Under the pieces are notes generated by a model. The model saw nothing but the letters and a program-made list of their open reading frames with translations. It was not told the origin of the DNA and did no database searches. The position numbers were made by a program, and so were the translations under genes. A stretch of 64,000 nt of DNA from Haplosporangium gracile (lineage: Eukaryota > Mortierellomycota > Mortierellomycetes > Mortierellales > Mortierellaceae). Positions within the stretch are counted from its first letter, which is position 1. Each line of letters begins with the position of its first letter. Location of the stretch: assembly GCA_015499985.1 (NCBI GenBank), contig JAAAUF010000080.1:1-64000 (forward strand), written 5' to 3'. This document shows positions 34,946-46,189 of this stretch, one piece after another.

Positions 34946-35946
34946 AACCTTGGTTTAAGTGCACTCTCATCCCTCGAAAAGAGAAAGCGAGAGAAGAGGG
35001 GATCAGCCGTAATCAATCTAGAGAAAATGGAGAAGGATAGATATAGAAGAAAAAGAGCAAGATCGAAACAGAGAGCGACCATCCTGTCAAAAACCAAAAA
35101 AAAAAAAAAAAAATGAGAAAAAGAGTAGAAGGATGATCCGCAAGGTTCGTCAAGGTGAGCACTAGTGGCAGTTTTTCCTATCTCTATTGTTTGATGTGGA
35201 CAGGCACAAAACAACAACAAATAACCCTTTTTTCACATTGACCGTTGGTGAGATTGTGAGAGCGAGGAAATCCAAAAAGATGAAGTCAGAGATGCGATTC
35301 AGGTTTAGCCTCTGAGGATATATCCTCTTGTTCGTTCCTGCGTTTACTTCTCTCTGACCTAAACTCCTAATTGACTGTTGCATGTCGTTTTCTCTCACTC
35401 CCAGTTATTCTCTCATTTCAATGTGGTCAAAAAAAGGCCAGAACAAGAGCAGACAGAGACATATGGAATCTCTTGAGAGTTGTAAGTGGATAAACACTTT
35501 TTTCTTTGCTTTTACGTAAAGGGAAAGAGAGAGGAAGAGTGAACAGAATATCGTTCCAGGCCACCAGGCACCATTCATGGTCGCCCATCCTCAACGCCAA
35601 CGTTATCATATATTTTGGTGGCAACTTTCTTATCCCCGATCAATTGACTTTTTCGCTTGTTTCATACCCCCTTCCTCGGCCATGTGACTGCGATCGACGT
35701 CATGCTTCGCGGTTTTGACATGGTCCCTCCCTTGCCCTCTTCGTTTCTCCAACCCACTCTTTTTTTCACATTACAAACAAGCCCTTTCAGACAACTCAGC
35801 TTTCTCTGCAGTCGACTTGGAAACATTCTCCTGATACTGCACCACACCACCATCCTCCTTCTTTCACTTCCTCCTTCGACTCCTTCCCCCCTTTTTCCTA
35901 TTCGCTTCTCCACATTCTCACGCACACACATACACAACTACGTACA

Positions 35947-36681
35947 ATGAGCTCCCCTTTGAATCCCTCAACCAACAACGCCAACGCTCCCGCTCAGGAC
36001 CCTTCCGTCACTCAGGTATGTGTACTCCCTCGTCTTCCGCGAAGGTCACCAATGCGTATTCTGTTTTTTTTTTGCCCTATTTTGCAGTATACTGTACTCT
36101 AACAGTGCCAAGACTTATTTGCGAGAATGACTTCATACTGACTCCTTGTGGGCTACTGTTTGCCCTTTTCTCACTAGACCATGAGTGAACAAGAGAAAAA
36201 GTTGCAGCGCATGTACGGCAAACTCCCTACTGGAAGGGACCTCTTGGGACACAAGCTCAAGGTATATTTTAAAAAAAGGGAATCCCGAGCGCATGCAGGA
36301 ATGGACTCGACAGGAGCGAGGGTGATCTTGACACTTGGTCAAGTCGTGGCGAGTCGTGTGCCTCCTTAATGGCAATGGAAAACTTCACACACGAGAGAGG
36401 CACTACCGCAGTACGCTTTCAACAGCTTTTCTCACACTTGTTGCACCGCCTTTTATATATGTAATTATTAGGAGCGCAAATATTTCGATTCGGGAGACTA
36501 CGCCCTGTCAAAGGCAGGAAAGACAACGGCACCCGTAGGATCACAACACCCTCAGCCAGAGAACATCCCGCACTCGAACCCAGCAGCACCCAACGCCGGA
36601 TCGCCCCCCGTCAAGGAGAGTTCGCTTGTACACGAGTCCGACATTCCCGAGGGCGCCACACCTGAAGTCACGCAGCCCTAG
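35947..36681 (+). CDS. Endosulfine/ARPP-19 family PP2A inhibitor (Igo-type)
   Basis: Three exons (35947-36015, 36178-36261, 36472-36681) give 120 residues. The core motif KYFDSGDY spans the start of exon 3; its Ser is the conserved site phosphorylated by Greatwall/Rim15 kinases. Exon 2 carries the preceding conserved block EQEKKLQRMYGKLP. Once phosphorylated, endosulfines bind and inhibit PP2A-B55, controlling entry into mitosis and, in yeasts, quiescence and mRNA stability on nutrient limitation. N- and C-terminal tails are Pro/Ser/Asn-rich and disordered, as usual. Length matches the family. It converges on the PPR gene. Confidence 0.93.
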
Positions 36682-37450
36682 TTTGATTGAAAGCAACACT
36701 TGGGTGAGCGAACGGACGCAACACTTCGAGCGAGAGACATAGAGAGCGAAGGCGTCAGGGGATTGGGAACATCAGAGTGTAAAGCAACTTTTTTTCAACG
36801 CCAAATAACTCAACAAACAAAAAAAGATGGCACACTCTTTTGGGACATCGGCAAAAATGGACAAAACGAACAACAAATCAGCAAACCGCACCACAATACG
36901 ATACATACGAATGATAAAAGAACAATCAAGGATACGACAACGCATGACTACAAAACCTGCTCGGTACACCACGGATCACTCGAGCCTATTTTTTTTCGAG
37001 CAGAGGCGACCAGCTATAGCAACAGCATCAACGCGCACTTAATAAATCAACAAAAAAAAAAGAAGACATAATACATGGCGGAGGCGGAGGCGATGGTGTT
37101 GTTGTTCATTCTTTGTCATATCAGCAGATCTGTTTTCTATTTCAATTAGTTTCTGATCCACTAGCGCATTCCTCGAAAACGCTTCTTTTTTTTTGCTCTC
37201 GTTTTTTTTTCTTTTTTTCTTTTTTTCTTTTTTTCTTTTTTTCTTTTTTTCTTTTTTTCTATTTTTCTATTTTTTCTATTTTTTCTATTTTTCGTGTCTA
37301 TTTTGGATCGCTACTTCTTTTTTGGCATAGTTGAGATTGCGATGGTAGCTGAGATGTCGTGATTCTGTTTGCTTCACTTACATAGACATTGACAGATGTA
37401 GATGTTGAAAATTAGCACCAGTCCGACAGGTTTATTATTAGGTGGCGGTT
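36682..37450. other. Convergent 3' region with long T/C tract
   Basis: Endosulfine 3' end with an AATAAA-like signal near 37040, then a pyrimidine tract, then the 3' end of the PPR gene. No coding region seen. Confidence 0.5.
37185..37292. repeat. T-rich tandem repeat (TTTTTTTC and TTTTTCTA units)
   Basis: About ten T7C-type units followed by T5-6CTA units, all pyrimidine apart from a few A, between two convergent genes. Confidence 0.8.
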
Positions 37451-40400
37451 TTAGTGATTCTGTTGCTCGGTCCCTTTCACCTCTTCCTCGAACGAGGACG
37501 AATGGGTCGATGTCGCTGACTTGTGATGATAGCTCGCCTGGTTCACGCCGCCCGATAAAAAGGACGATAGCAGCGAAGAGTTATTACTGTTGTTGGTGGT
37601 GTGACCACTGGCAACCGACGATGACTGGACAGGGCTCGCGGACGCGGTTATGGACGAGGGCACCGGCACGAGAGACTTGAACATGTTGTATCCATAGATC
37701 CGAGTACTCCATTCGACGCCCATCTTGTGGTGGGCATTCCACAGTTGCTTCAAAAGCTTCTCGGCCTTCTCAGCATGGGTCTCGGCAGGTGTCTCGTCGT
37801 CATCGCCTGCTTTCGCTACGGAAGACGATCGTGGTGGCTCGCCGTCATGGCTACTATGGCGTTCGGATATCATGTGATGGGCCTGAGCAGCCCAGCCCAG
37901 GAACTCGAGAGGCATCTCATGCGGGTACAGCTTCTCGGCACCGACTGATTCCAGATCCTGCCAGAGTTGAAGGACAATCGACCAGTTGTTCTTCTTTGAG
38001 AAAGATTGGAACAGGATGTTAAATGTGACCAAGTCCAGGATGGGGAGATCGTGTGGCGGCACGAACTTGACCTTGTCCTTGGATGCCGCCGTCGTCTTGG
38101 TAGACTTGGATGCGGTCGGCAGGATGGAAGAGTCCCAGGAGACAGGAGCCTTTCTTGTAATCTCGGCCTGGATCGGTAAGTCTGCGCTCAGTGGGTTCTC
38201 CAATAATTGCTTGGCTACCTCCTCTGCATAGATCGCCTGTTTGGTACCGAGCAGCATGCGTGTGTAGAGATTGAGGACAATCCCGTCATACCGGCGGCCA
38301 AGCTCGGGTGCCAGGAGTCCATGGAAAAGTGCTCCACAATTGGTTGTGCTCAGCTTGGGATGACCTTTCCAGAAGCTGTTCTTGAAGAACCCAATCGCAG
38401 CCAGAGGTCGTCCCAATCGAAAGTAGGCCGAAATCACGGCTGTGATGCCCGAGTGGTGAAGAGGGGAGCCATCCTGCTGAAGAACACCGAGAATCGACTC
38501 AACAGCTTCGGCGGCTGACTGTGACTGCATGCCCTCAAAGACTCCTGCGGTTTGATCCCCTCCTGATCGGCGATTGGCGCGGCTCCGAGACCCAGATTTG
38601 CCCTTGGACGACGTGGTGGCGTACTGACGGCTGAGAGAGTTGATCAGGATCGTGAAGGTCACGTTGTCCGGCTCCATCCCGCGACCCCTCATCATCTCGA
38701 AAAAGTCGAGCGCCATTCCGGGCTGGTGCGATTTTTGAGCCAGCTGCATCAGCGTGTGAAGACAGTGCTGGTCCATCTGAACCTTTGAGCTCTGTTGTTG
38801 AAGCGAGTTGGCGAAATCCTGGGCAAGAGTCATCTGCTTGAGGTTGGCGTATCCCTTGATCAGAGTCGTAAATGTCGTTGCGTCGGGCTGAACACCGTGC
38901 TTGGGCATCCTCCGGAAGAGCTCGACAGCCTTGTCCATGTCCTCGATCAGCGCAAATCCGTTCATCAGCGTATTGAACGCGTATGCATTGGGTGAAATCC
39001 CAGATTTGACCATCTCGTGGAAAAGCGTCTCCGCCTGCTCAATGTCCCGGAGAACAACATACTGGTGGATCAGCTTCCCGTAGGTGACGACGTCCGGCCG
39101 GATCCCCCTGGATTTCATGTCCTGCAGAAGCGACTCGATTCTGGGTACATATTCCTCTGCCTGAGCTTTCCTCACTGCATTTGGATCTCCTTTCCGACAG
39201 ATACTCTCACGAACAGGTGTGAGTTTCTTCACCAAGAGGTCCAAAAGAGCGTTGTAAGTCCATACATCTGGCGTAATCCCTTCGGCCTTCATCCTCTCGT
39301 AAAGCTGCATGGCAACATCCAAGTTATCAGAAACCTTGGTCGAGTGAATCATGATGTTGAAGGTCGTTTTAGAAGGCGTAACTCCGTACCGGTTCATGAG
39401 CTCCGTGATCTCGCTGACCTTGTTAAAGTCCCGTCGGGCCAGATATGCTCGAAGCAAAGGGTTGATGCTCCCATCGATCAGCGGCAGTTTGGCGGCAATA
39501 ATCTTGTCCAGGATCCTCCAGGCTTTGTCGATCTGACCATCGCGCGCGTACTGGGCCACAAACACGTTGTAAATCGGAGTAGTCACGGGTGCCTTGACCG
39601 TCTCAGTCATCTCTCGCAACACACGCAGAGCATCAGCCATCCTTCCGTTGCTCGCTAGCGCCTGCAATAGGAGTCGGTAATCTTCTGAACGTGGATGCAG
39701 GGCCGACTGGGTGCTCTCCTTCAGTCTGCTAAACAACTCGATGACTTGATCTACCTTGCCCTGCCGCAGATGAGACTTCATCAGGATCCGGTACGTCTTG
39801 GAATTAGGCGTCAGTCCGTACTCTCCCAGGCCCTTATAAAAGCCATTGACGAGATCGATCTCTCCCATCTCCAGATATCCTGACATCAAAAGGTTGAAGG
39901 TGTAGATGTCAGGTCGAATCTCCGTCAGAAGTAGACTTTCCAGTACACGCTGCGTGGCTCGCGCATCCTTGTTGTCCAAGTGTCCCCGCAAAAGAGTGTT
40001 GAAGCTCGTCAGCTCGGGCTTCAGCCCCTGGTCCTGCATCTCCTGGAAAGCCTTAATGGCGCCGGCCGTGTCCTTGCGCATCATGTAACTCTCCATCAGC
40101 AAGTCATATGCCCTGACGGAGGGACGAAGCTGATCAGACCGGCTGTGTTTGAGCTCTTCAACACACTGTCGAACAGCATCTGCTTGACCCAAGTCGACCA
40201 ATGCACGGATAAGGTCGTGGTACTGCTCCTGAGGACTTTCGCGGACACAGAAGGCGGATCCAGAAAGGGCTGTGGAGGTGTTGGTCGGGATAGTTGCCTT
40301 GATACGAGTAATCCAAGAAGGAACTAGATCGTCCATTTTCCAGAAATGCAGCGTTTCCAAGAAGGCTCCGTACACCTTGGCGTTGGATTTAGGCGTGGTG

Positions 40401-41425
40401 ATGGCACGGTGAAAATCGTCGAAGATCCGCTCAAGTCTTGTCAGCCTGTTAGTGTCTCGTGGCGACTGTGGTGAAACTTTGAGAGCGCCAATGAATCGAA
40501 TAAAGTCCGCGCGTCCTAACGCATGCTCCTGGCGAATTGGTGACCGCCACTGACCAGCAATCTCCTCATACAGGGGCCACCATGTCCCGATCAGATCCCT
40601 CTGATACACTGATTTCCGTAACGACTCCTCCAGTCCCGAACCCTCAACCATCGCACTATTCCGCCAAGGTGCATCCGACGCCGGTGATAAGAACGGATCT
40701 CGAGACGATTCGTCTACAAATGATGCTGGTATTTCCGGAAAGAGCGATTGAAAGTCGGATTTTGTTGCTGGTTCATTGAGAGTAGATGTTTTGTTTTCCT
40801 GAACGACCGCTGATGTTGACGATGTTGAGGTCGGTGCGGAAATTAACAATGGCCCATCCGGGTCGATTTCGGTGGCGATTGAAGGCGAAGTGGACGTCGA
40901 GAGGAGGCGCGTGCGAGTCCTCAGAGTTGTTCTAGATCCTGTCAATAACCGAGGTCCCGTCAAAATTAAACCAGCCTGGTCCGATCCGAGTAAGTGAGGG
41001 TGCTGGAAAAAGTTGCCTTCGGATGACGAGATCGTTTCTGCAGCCCCACTTCTGTAGGTGACGGTAGTGATGGTATCATGAGGGCTCTGCTCATTCCTGG
41101 CCAATGCCTTGGTGGTATATGTATAGACTGCATGTCGCTGGGGCCGTAATGGGTGTGTCAGCGCGGTTGATGTGGGTAGAGTAGATCTTGCGCGAGGTCC
41201 AAAGAGACCGAGGCGTGACGAGAACTGTCCTCGTCCCGAAGACGTCCGTGGTTGTATCCGCATCGTCAAAGTCGAGTTTTCAGGCGCCTGTGTCCTGAAT
41301 CCACCGATAGTCGTCGATGAGGTTGCTCTGGAGACGGTGCCTCGGGGAAACAAAAGTTGAAGGTCGCAAAAGAAACATGACGAGGGGGACGAAGTTGCCC
41401 AGATCTGTCGCGTGGTCTTGTGCAT
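37451..41425 (-). CDS. Mitochondrial pentatricopeptide repeat (PPR) protein
   Basis: A single exon of 1324 codons. From about residue 400 to 1000 it is an almost continuous array of 35-residue PPR motifs, for example SFNTLLRGHLDNKDARA, TFNLLMSGYLEMGEIDLV, TYGKLIHQYVVLRDIEQAE and TFTTLIKGYANLKQM, with a spacer in the middle (PVRESICRKGDPNAV). PPR proteins bind organellar RNA one base per repeat; fungal ones act in mitochondrial RNA stability and translation. The N-terminal 100 residues are rich in Arg, Ser and Thr with few acidic residues, as in mitochondrial presequences. The first ATG was used; a second Met at residue 54 (MRIQPRTSSGRGQFSSR) begins an equally good presequence. A CTAG acceptor-like signal immediately before the ATG leaves room for a 5' intron. 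The specific RNA target cannot be inferred. Confidence 0.88.
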   Translation of the reverse strand: MHKTTRQIWATSSPSSCFFCDLQLLFPRGTVSRATSSTTIGGFRTQAPENSTLTMRIQPRTSSGRGQFSSRLGLFGPRARSTLPTSTALTHPLRPQRHAVYTYTTKALARNEQSPHDTITTVTYRSGAAETISSSEGNFFQHPHLLGSDQAGLILTGPRLLTGSRTTLRTRTRLLSTSTSPSIATEIDPDGPLLISAPTSTSSTSAVVQENKTSTLNEPATKSDFQSLFPEIPASFVDESSRDPFLSPASDAPWRNSAMVEGSGLEESLRKSVYQRDLIGTWWPLYEEIAGQWRSPIRQEHALGRADFIRFIGALKVSPQSPRDTNRLTRLERIFDDFHRAITTPKSNAKVYGAFLETLHFWKMDDLVPSWITRIKATIPTNTSTALSGSAFCVRESPQEQYHDLIRALVDLGQADAVRQCVEELKHSRSDQLRPSVRAYDLLMESYMMRKDTAGAIKAFQEMQDQGLKPELTSFNTLLRGHLDNKDARATQRVLESLLLTEIRPDIYTFNLLMSGYLEMGEIDLVNGFYKGLGEYGLTPNSKTYRILMKSHLRQGKVDQVIELFSRLKESTQSALHPRSEDYRLLLQALASNGRMADALRVLREMTETVKAPVTTPIYNVFVAQYARDGQIDKAWRILDKIIAAKLPLIDGSINPLLRAYLARRDFNKVSEITELMNRYGVTPSKTTFNIMIHSTKVSDNLDVAMQLYERMKAEGITPDVWTYNALLDLLVKKLTPVRESICRKGDPNAVRKAQAEEYVPRIESLLQDMKSRGIRPDVVTYGKLIHQYVVLRDIEQAETLFHEMVKSGISPNAYAFNTLMNGFALIEDMDKAVELFRRMPKHGVQPDATTFTTLIKGYANLKQMTLAQDFANSLQQQSSKVQMDQHCLHTLMQLAQKSHQPGMALDFFEMMRGRGMEPDNVTFTILINSLSRQYATTSSKGKSGSRSRANRRSGGDQTAGVFEGMQSQSAAEAVESILGVLQQDGSPLHHSGITAVISAYFRLGRPLAAIGFFKNSFWKGHPKLSTTNCGALFHGLLAPELGRRYDGIVLNLYTRMLLGTKQAIYAEEVAKQLLENPLSADLPIQAEITRKAPVSWDSSILPTASKSTKTTAASKDKVKFVPPHDLPILDLVTFNILFQSFSKKNNWSIVLQLWQDLESVGAEKLYPHEMPLEFLGWAAQAHHMISERHSSHDGEPPRSSSVAKAGDDDETPAETHAEKAEKLLKQLWNAHHKMGVEWSTRIYGYNMFKSLVPVPSSITASASPVQSSSVASGHTTNNSNNSSLLSSFLSGGVNQASYHHKSATSTHSSSFEEEVKGTEQQNH

Positions 41426-41957
41426 CCTAGATGTGAAGACTCCGATGTACTTTTGCCTAAATCCAGTGTTCAGGCAGTGAGGCCTAATGAAATGAACAGG
41501 AGGCGTTGCTGAGTGAGTGGTTGATCAAGAGACGGACATGGTTCCGAAGAGCGCGCAGTGTTCATTGTCGTACGATGATCTACCTTACTCTTGTTGCCGT
41601 GTGTAGGTTCGGAATCCAAAAACAGAGAGCGAGGTGTGAAAAAAAGTTCCGAATAAGATGCCGAGTGGGAGAACAGGAGGGAATGTAGGAGTTGTATATA
41701 AGGAGGCTGAAGACTCTAAGGATTACTGGCTAGTCAACTTGTCGCAGTGTGTTGTGTGAAGTGAATGGACGATGGTTCGAATGAGGAGTGAGGGTGATCG
41801 TGGCGTCAAGGGGGAAGGAGGTAGCTGAGTGTGTGCAGAGAATGTGCCTGTCTTTTTCTTTTTTCGGACCAAGGTATGTTTGTGTTTCGGTGGCTGGGGC
41901 TCCCAAATTCAAGCCCGGATCGAGAGGATTAGGAAATTTGAACAAAAACATCATCTT
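41426..41957. other. Intergenic region, no gene seen
   Basis: Space between the PPR start and the 3' end of the upstream same-strand gene. It holds the promoter of the PPR gene; no coding frame seen. Confidence 0.5.
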
Positions 41958-44900
41958 TTATTTCTCAACCATACTCAGTGACAGGATACGCGCCAACTGT
42001 GTCTCCTCGTCCTCAATCTCTTCCTGCACGGCACTTTGCGAGTACTGCCGGAAAATCGCGGGCTGTCTTCCCGCGGGCGGCCCTTTCTCCGCTGGTCCAT
42101 GTCCTTTGCTCTGAGAACCTGTCGAACCAAGGGACGACTCCGAGTTGGTTCGAGCTACCATCGACCATGTCAACTTCTTCACCGCCGGTTCCTGGGGCTG
42201 GACGGCGTGCTCACTTCTCGAGGTTGAGGCAGCGGTGGTGGTATTAAAGGACAATGGAGAAGATGTACTCGTCGAATCAGACGTTGACAATACCTTGCCA
42301 ATACTAGGCCAGTCATCGGCGAGTACAGCACTTGGGACATTCGACTTGTTGGTCTTGATTTCAATGACACTTCCAGCGTGGTCCTCTTCATCTTGCAGCT
42401 CCTTGAGAATAGAGTCGACAATGACCTGGTCCTCTTGGCTCACATGAGTATCGCTGATGTTAGCATCAACATCAAGGACCTGGCTGGGCTCCCACTCTAG
42501 CGGCTGGTGAGAATGGCTATGAGCATCGTCCGAGTCGAAGGCCTCCAGACCAATTGAGGCCCCCAAGTTGTAATCTTGGTGATGGTGGTGATGGAGGTGA
42601 TGATCGTGGTAGTCGTGGTGGTCATTAGTGGACTCGATGTCTAACATACTAAGCTCAATTGCCCTTCTCACCAACTCTTCTTCCTCGTCCAACTCTAGCT
42701 CGCTCACCGATTCATTCGCCGAAGGACGTGCGGAAGAAGGTGACACAGATCTGGCGGTCGACATCGAACATCCTTCACCCCCATTTCCAAATTCTTCAAG
42801 CAACCGTTGCTCCAGAATGTGTTGTTGCTCAAGGTCTTCGATTTGCTGCAACTCGGAGGCCGCTATGGCAATGTCTTGATCGTCCTGTTCCTTCGATAGC
42901 ATCATCACATACTCGACTACTTCCTCGTCTGTCATGTCGACCATGTTCAACCCTTGAAGGTTATTGTATCGCTTGTGGAGTTGCTGCTGACGCTCCTTGA
43001 CCTGGCTCTCTAGTCGCTTCAGAGACACAGTCTCCTCCAAGCTGTGCCGGATGTCGTTTTGGATCTTGGTACGATGGCCAGCACTGTAATTGATTGGCTT
43101 CTTTGCAGCACCTTTTCGGTATTTATCTAATGTTTGCATAAAATCCGTTCATGGCAGTTGTCAGTAAATTGAACAAGAAATAGCTCTTTGATACAGAAAA
43201 AATAAAGCATGTTAACGGGTTTATACCTTTAGCAAGTCCAGCTCCTGGTGAAAAATCCCAGCTCCTGATCAAATCTCCAACCGAGACGACGCCACGGCAC
43301 TGAATACCGTCAATGACCATGCACCGATTCATCAACGACGTAGTGTCGTTTGCCTCTCGGCCACGAATGAATCTAAAGGACACAACACACTAGCGTTGTC
43401 AGACTACAATAGGGAAAGAGCAGCATGTATAAACAAGCGCTGTGAAGGATGACAACAACTTACCCAGTGTTAAGGACAGACACTAGTTTACCGTTAACAG
43501 GATTCCAAGCCTTGATCCATCCATCCGCACTATAAATTGAATACGTCTGGCCATTAATAAAAAGATCCCATAGAGGTCATCTATGTACCACAATGTCTTC
43601 ATGGAGACGAAAACGTACCTTCCAGAAACAAGAATCAGTTTGTCAATGAACAAACTTGTCACCCGCGTGTCATGTGCCCGTAGAACGCAGGTTGGGTTCA
43701 ATGTCGGAGTCTCTTGCTGGATTTGACTGGGGTGGAGATCCCCATGCGCGGATGATGACTTACGCTTGAAGATATCACTCAAATACCAAAGACAAATGTT
43801 GCCAGTGTTGTCGCCAGTGGCCAAAAGACTAGGTGCATCATGACGACCGTAAATTGCGTGAAGTGTTTGCTGGCTTTTGTGGCTGGAGGCATTCGAAAGC
43901 AAGATCATGGGTTTCTCATGCTTGGGAATATCCCAGTGTATTGCAGTGATTGGCGACAAATGTGCCGGACTCCTTAGAGTCGCAAGGTGCTCCTGCGTCT
44001 CCAAACTGTAAAGGTGTATGACCTTTGAATCCGCAGCCTGGGCCAAGATCAAAGCATGTTCACCCAGTCCAAAGTCGACCTCAAGATAGTGGACACCCTT
44101 GAACTCCTCCGGCAGGTTGATCACCTTTGGCAACGTGGGAGCAAGAGCAGGTTCGGGAATGATCTCTCCATCGACCGCCATCAATCCGGGTATAGCCGGC
44201 GGGGTCGACTGAGTGGTGGTGTCGGACGTAGTAGATCGTGCAGGGGACGACATGCCATTGGCAGTGGCAAATATAGGAGAAACAATAGCATTAATATCGA
44301 CGTCCCAAATGTAGATCTCGCCTCCAGATGTGCCTGCAATGATATGAGAGTTCGGCTCACAGCAAATGTGGTCAATTCTCCTTGCGCTGGCATCGGTGAG
44401 GCTGAGGCCGGTCCTGAACTCGCGGACAGTACGAGCTTTCACAACATCCCACAGACGAACAACTCCGTCAGCACCTCCTGTCAAGACAAATCCAAGATAA
44501 TTTGGTACCAGCTTAACGCAAGAGACCGGTCCGTTGTGAAATCCTGAAAACGTTTGAAATGATTGTCCTGCGGTAGCATAAGAGAGAATCGTCAAAGAAA
44601 CCTGACCAGTGGAAAGACCCCATAGGACACGATGGCTATTGAAATGAGACACATTGGTGGTAAGAGAATAGTTTTGCAGTTTATATCAATCAAAGTTGGC
44701 CAGTAATGAGACTTTTTCAACATACCGATCCATTGTCATGACGGAAACTTCGAGATGAATCATCCTGAACACTGCATCCTTCTGGACTTTTCCAAGCTGT
44801 GGGTTGCATTTCGCCACCACCCCTATTCATATTAATACAATGAAGCGAACAAAGATGAGCGATTGTTTCGTCCGCGTTGAACATATATGCTGACGAGCAT

Positions 44901-46028
44901 TAGATAAATAATAGTTACCTTGCGAGAGACCACCAGCCAGGAACCAGCCTTGGTTGGGTGTGTTGTTCGTCTCCGCCCAGAGATCTGTGATCTGTCCAAT
45001 CTTGGGGTCGATCATAATGTTGAATCCTCGTCCCCTCTCCCATCGCCGCAGTAACCTTGTCCGCTTAATATATTCTCCGCGCCAGCTCTTGGGATCGAGT
45101 CGCTTGAAGGGCACTGATGCACCAAAGAACTTCATGAACGCCTGCTTCCAGCATGAATCTGCATTGACGACGTGGTAGAATAGTTGGCACACTAGAGATA
45201 CGACAAACTGCAGCCAGAGTAACAAGCTGTTAATTGATTTTCACTTGAGCTTGAGTTATTCATAACCTCCTCGTGTTCTGATACTGTCTTACCAGTTCGT
45301 TAGGCTCAAGATGAGAGACGATGTGGGAAAGTAGCTCGACTGGCAAGGTGCAGATAATATTGACCCTAAGAAGAGGACACAGCAAGAGTGAGATGGTTGG
45401 CCAAGGATTCAAATGTTCAGAGCAATTGTAGCGAGACGTGCCCTTACCCTGTGTTGTTGAGTTCTGCCTTGGCTGCTAACCGCTTCTCTCGTGCTGCTTG
45501 AATCGCCTCCCATGAGAGAGTTGAGTACGAGTGGACAATCGAGTTTGCCAGATCTGGACGAAAGGTGCCCAATTGTCTCAGCTTCTCGATGGCTGCCGAG
45601 TTACCAGGGTTCCCTCCAGATCCAGATCCAGATCCAGATCCTGCGTTTGAGCTCGATGCTGATCCAGGCCTGTTCGATGACTGAGCATGGATTTGAGCTG
45701 TTCTGCCTCTCCGATCTCGCCTCTTGGCCGATCCTGGTTTCTGGAAGATATTAAAGTTGTGGAACCCGTTTGACTGCCGGTTGTTGACTGAGGTCTGTCT
45801 TTCCCATTCCAGCCAAGACTCCTCGATTCGTAACTTTTGGTCATGGAAGTGCGCGAGATCGTCTTGCGGGTCATAGTAGTCCTCATCGCTCATTTCCTCC
45901 TCATTCATGTCGCTGTCGTCAAAGGATTCATTGCCGCTGCATATTTCCTCAGCGGGTTGGCTCTGAGCTTGGTGCTGCTGCTCCTGTGAATGAGGGTTTT
46001 GGTGGGGCTGTTGGTTAGAACTAGACAT
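41958..46028 (-). CDS. F-box/WD40/UIM protein (Ufo1-like SCF substrate receptor)
   Basis: Eight exons (46028-45448, 45365-45293, 45207-44919, 44822-44726, 44635-43619, 43529-43464, 43372-43227, 43126-41958) give 1145 residues, all junctions in phase. The acidic and Gln-rich N-terminus includes EEEMSDEDYYDPQDD. An F-box lies at about 198-245 (CTLPVELLSHIVSHLEPNEL, then VCQLFYHVVNADSCWKQ). WD40 repeats follow at about 350-730 (GGADGVVRLWDV, GTSGGEIYIWDV, TGDNTGNICLWYL, SADGWIKAWNP). The C-terminus has ubiquitin-interacting motifs: EEELVRRAIELSMLD at about 903-917, a weaker EEVVEYVMMLSKE, and a last one at the very end (QLARILSLSMVEK). This order is that of yeast Ufo1, an SCF receptor whose UIMs bind Ddi1. 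A His-rich patch lies in the linker. The ATG at 46028 is the only Met start before the open exon. Confidence 0.87.
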
Positions 46029-46189
46029 GTCGTGGAGTGGGTGAAGAAATAAAAAATGTTCTACAAGAGAATTTTTATTCAATTAGTCAACTACTGCGGC
46101 TGCGAGCCTTGTGCGACCCAATCAGATTTATTTAATGCTCATGCACTGCTGGAACTACTTTTCTTGGGTTCCGCAAGCTACTCTGGCTG

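Larger units (their letters stand above)
33499..35946. other. Intergenic region with short N gap
   Basis: Includes the purine-rich (+ strand) leader of the divergent G-alpha gene at 33500-34050, a CT-rich tract at 34310-34480, a run of nine Ns at 34792-34800, a CACT microsatellite near 34917-34945, and the CA/CT-rich leader of the endosulfine gene. No coding region is supported. Confidence 0.45.
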
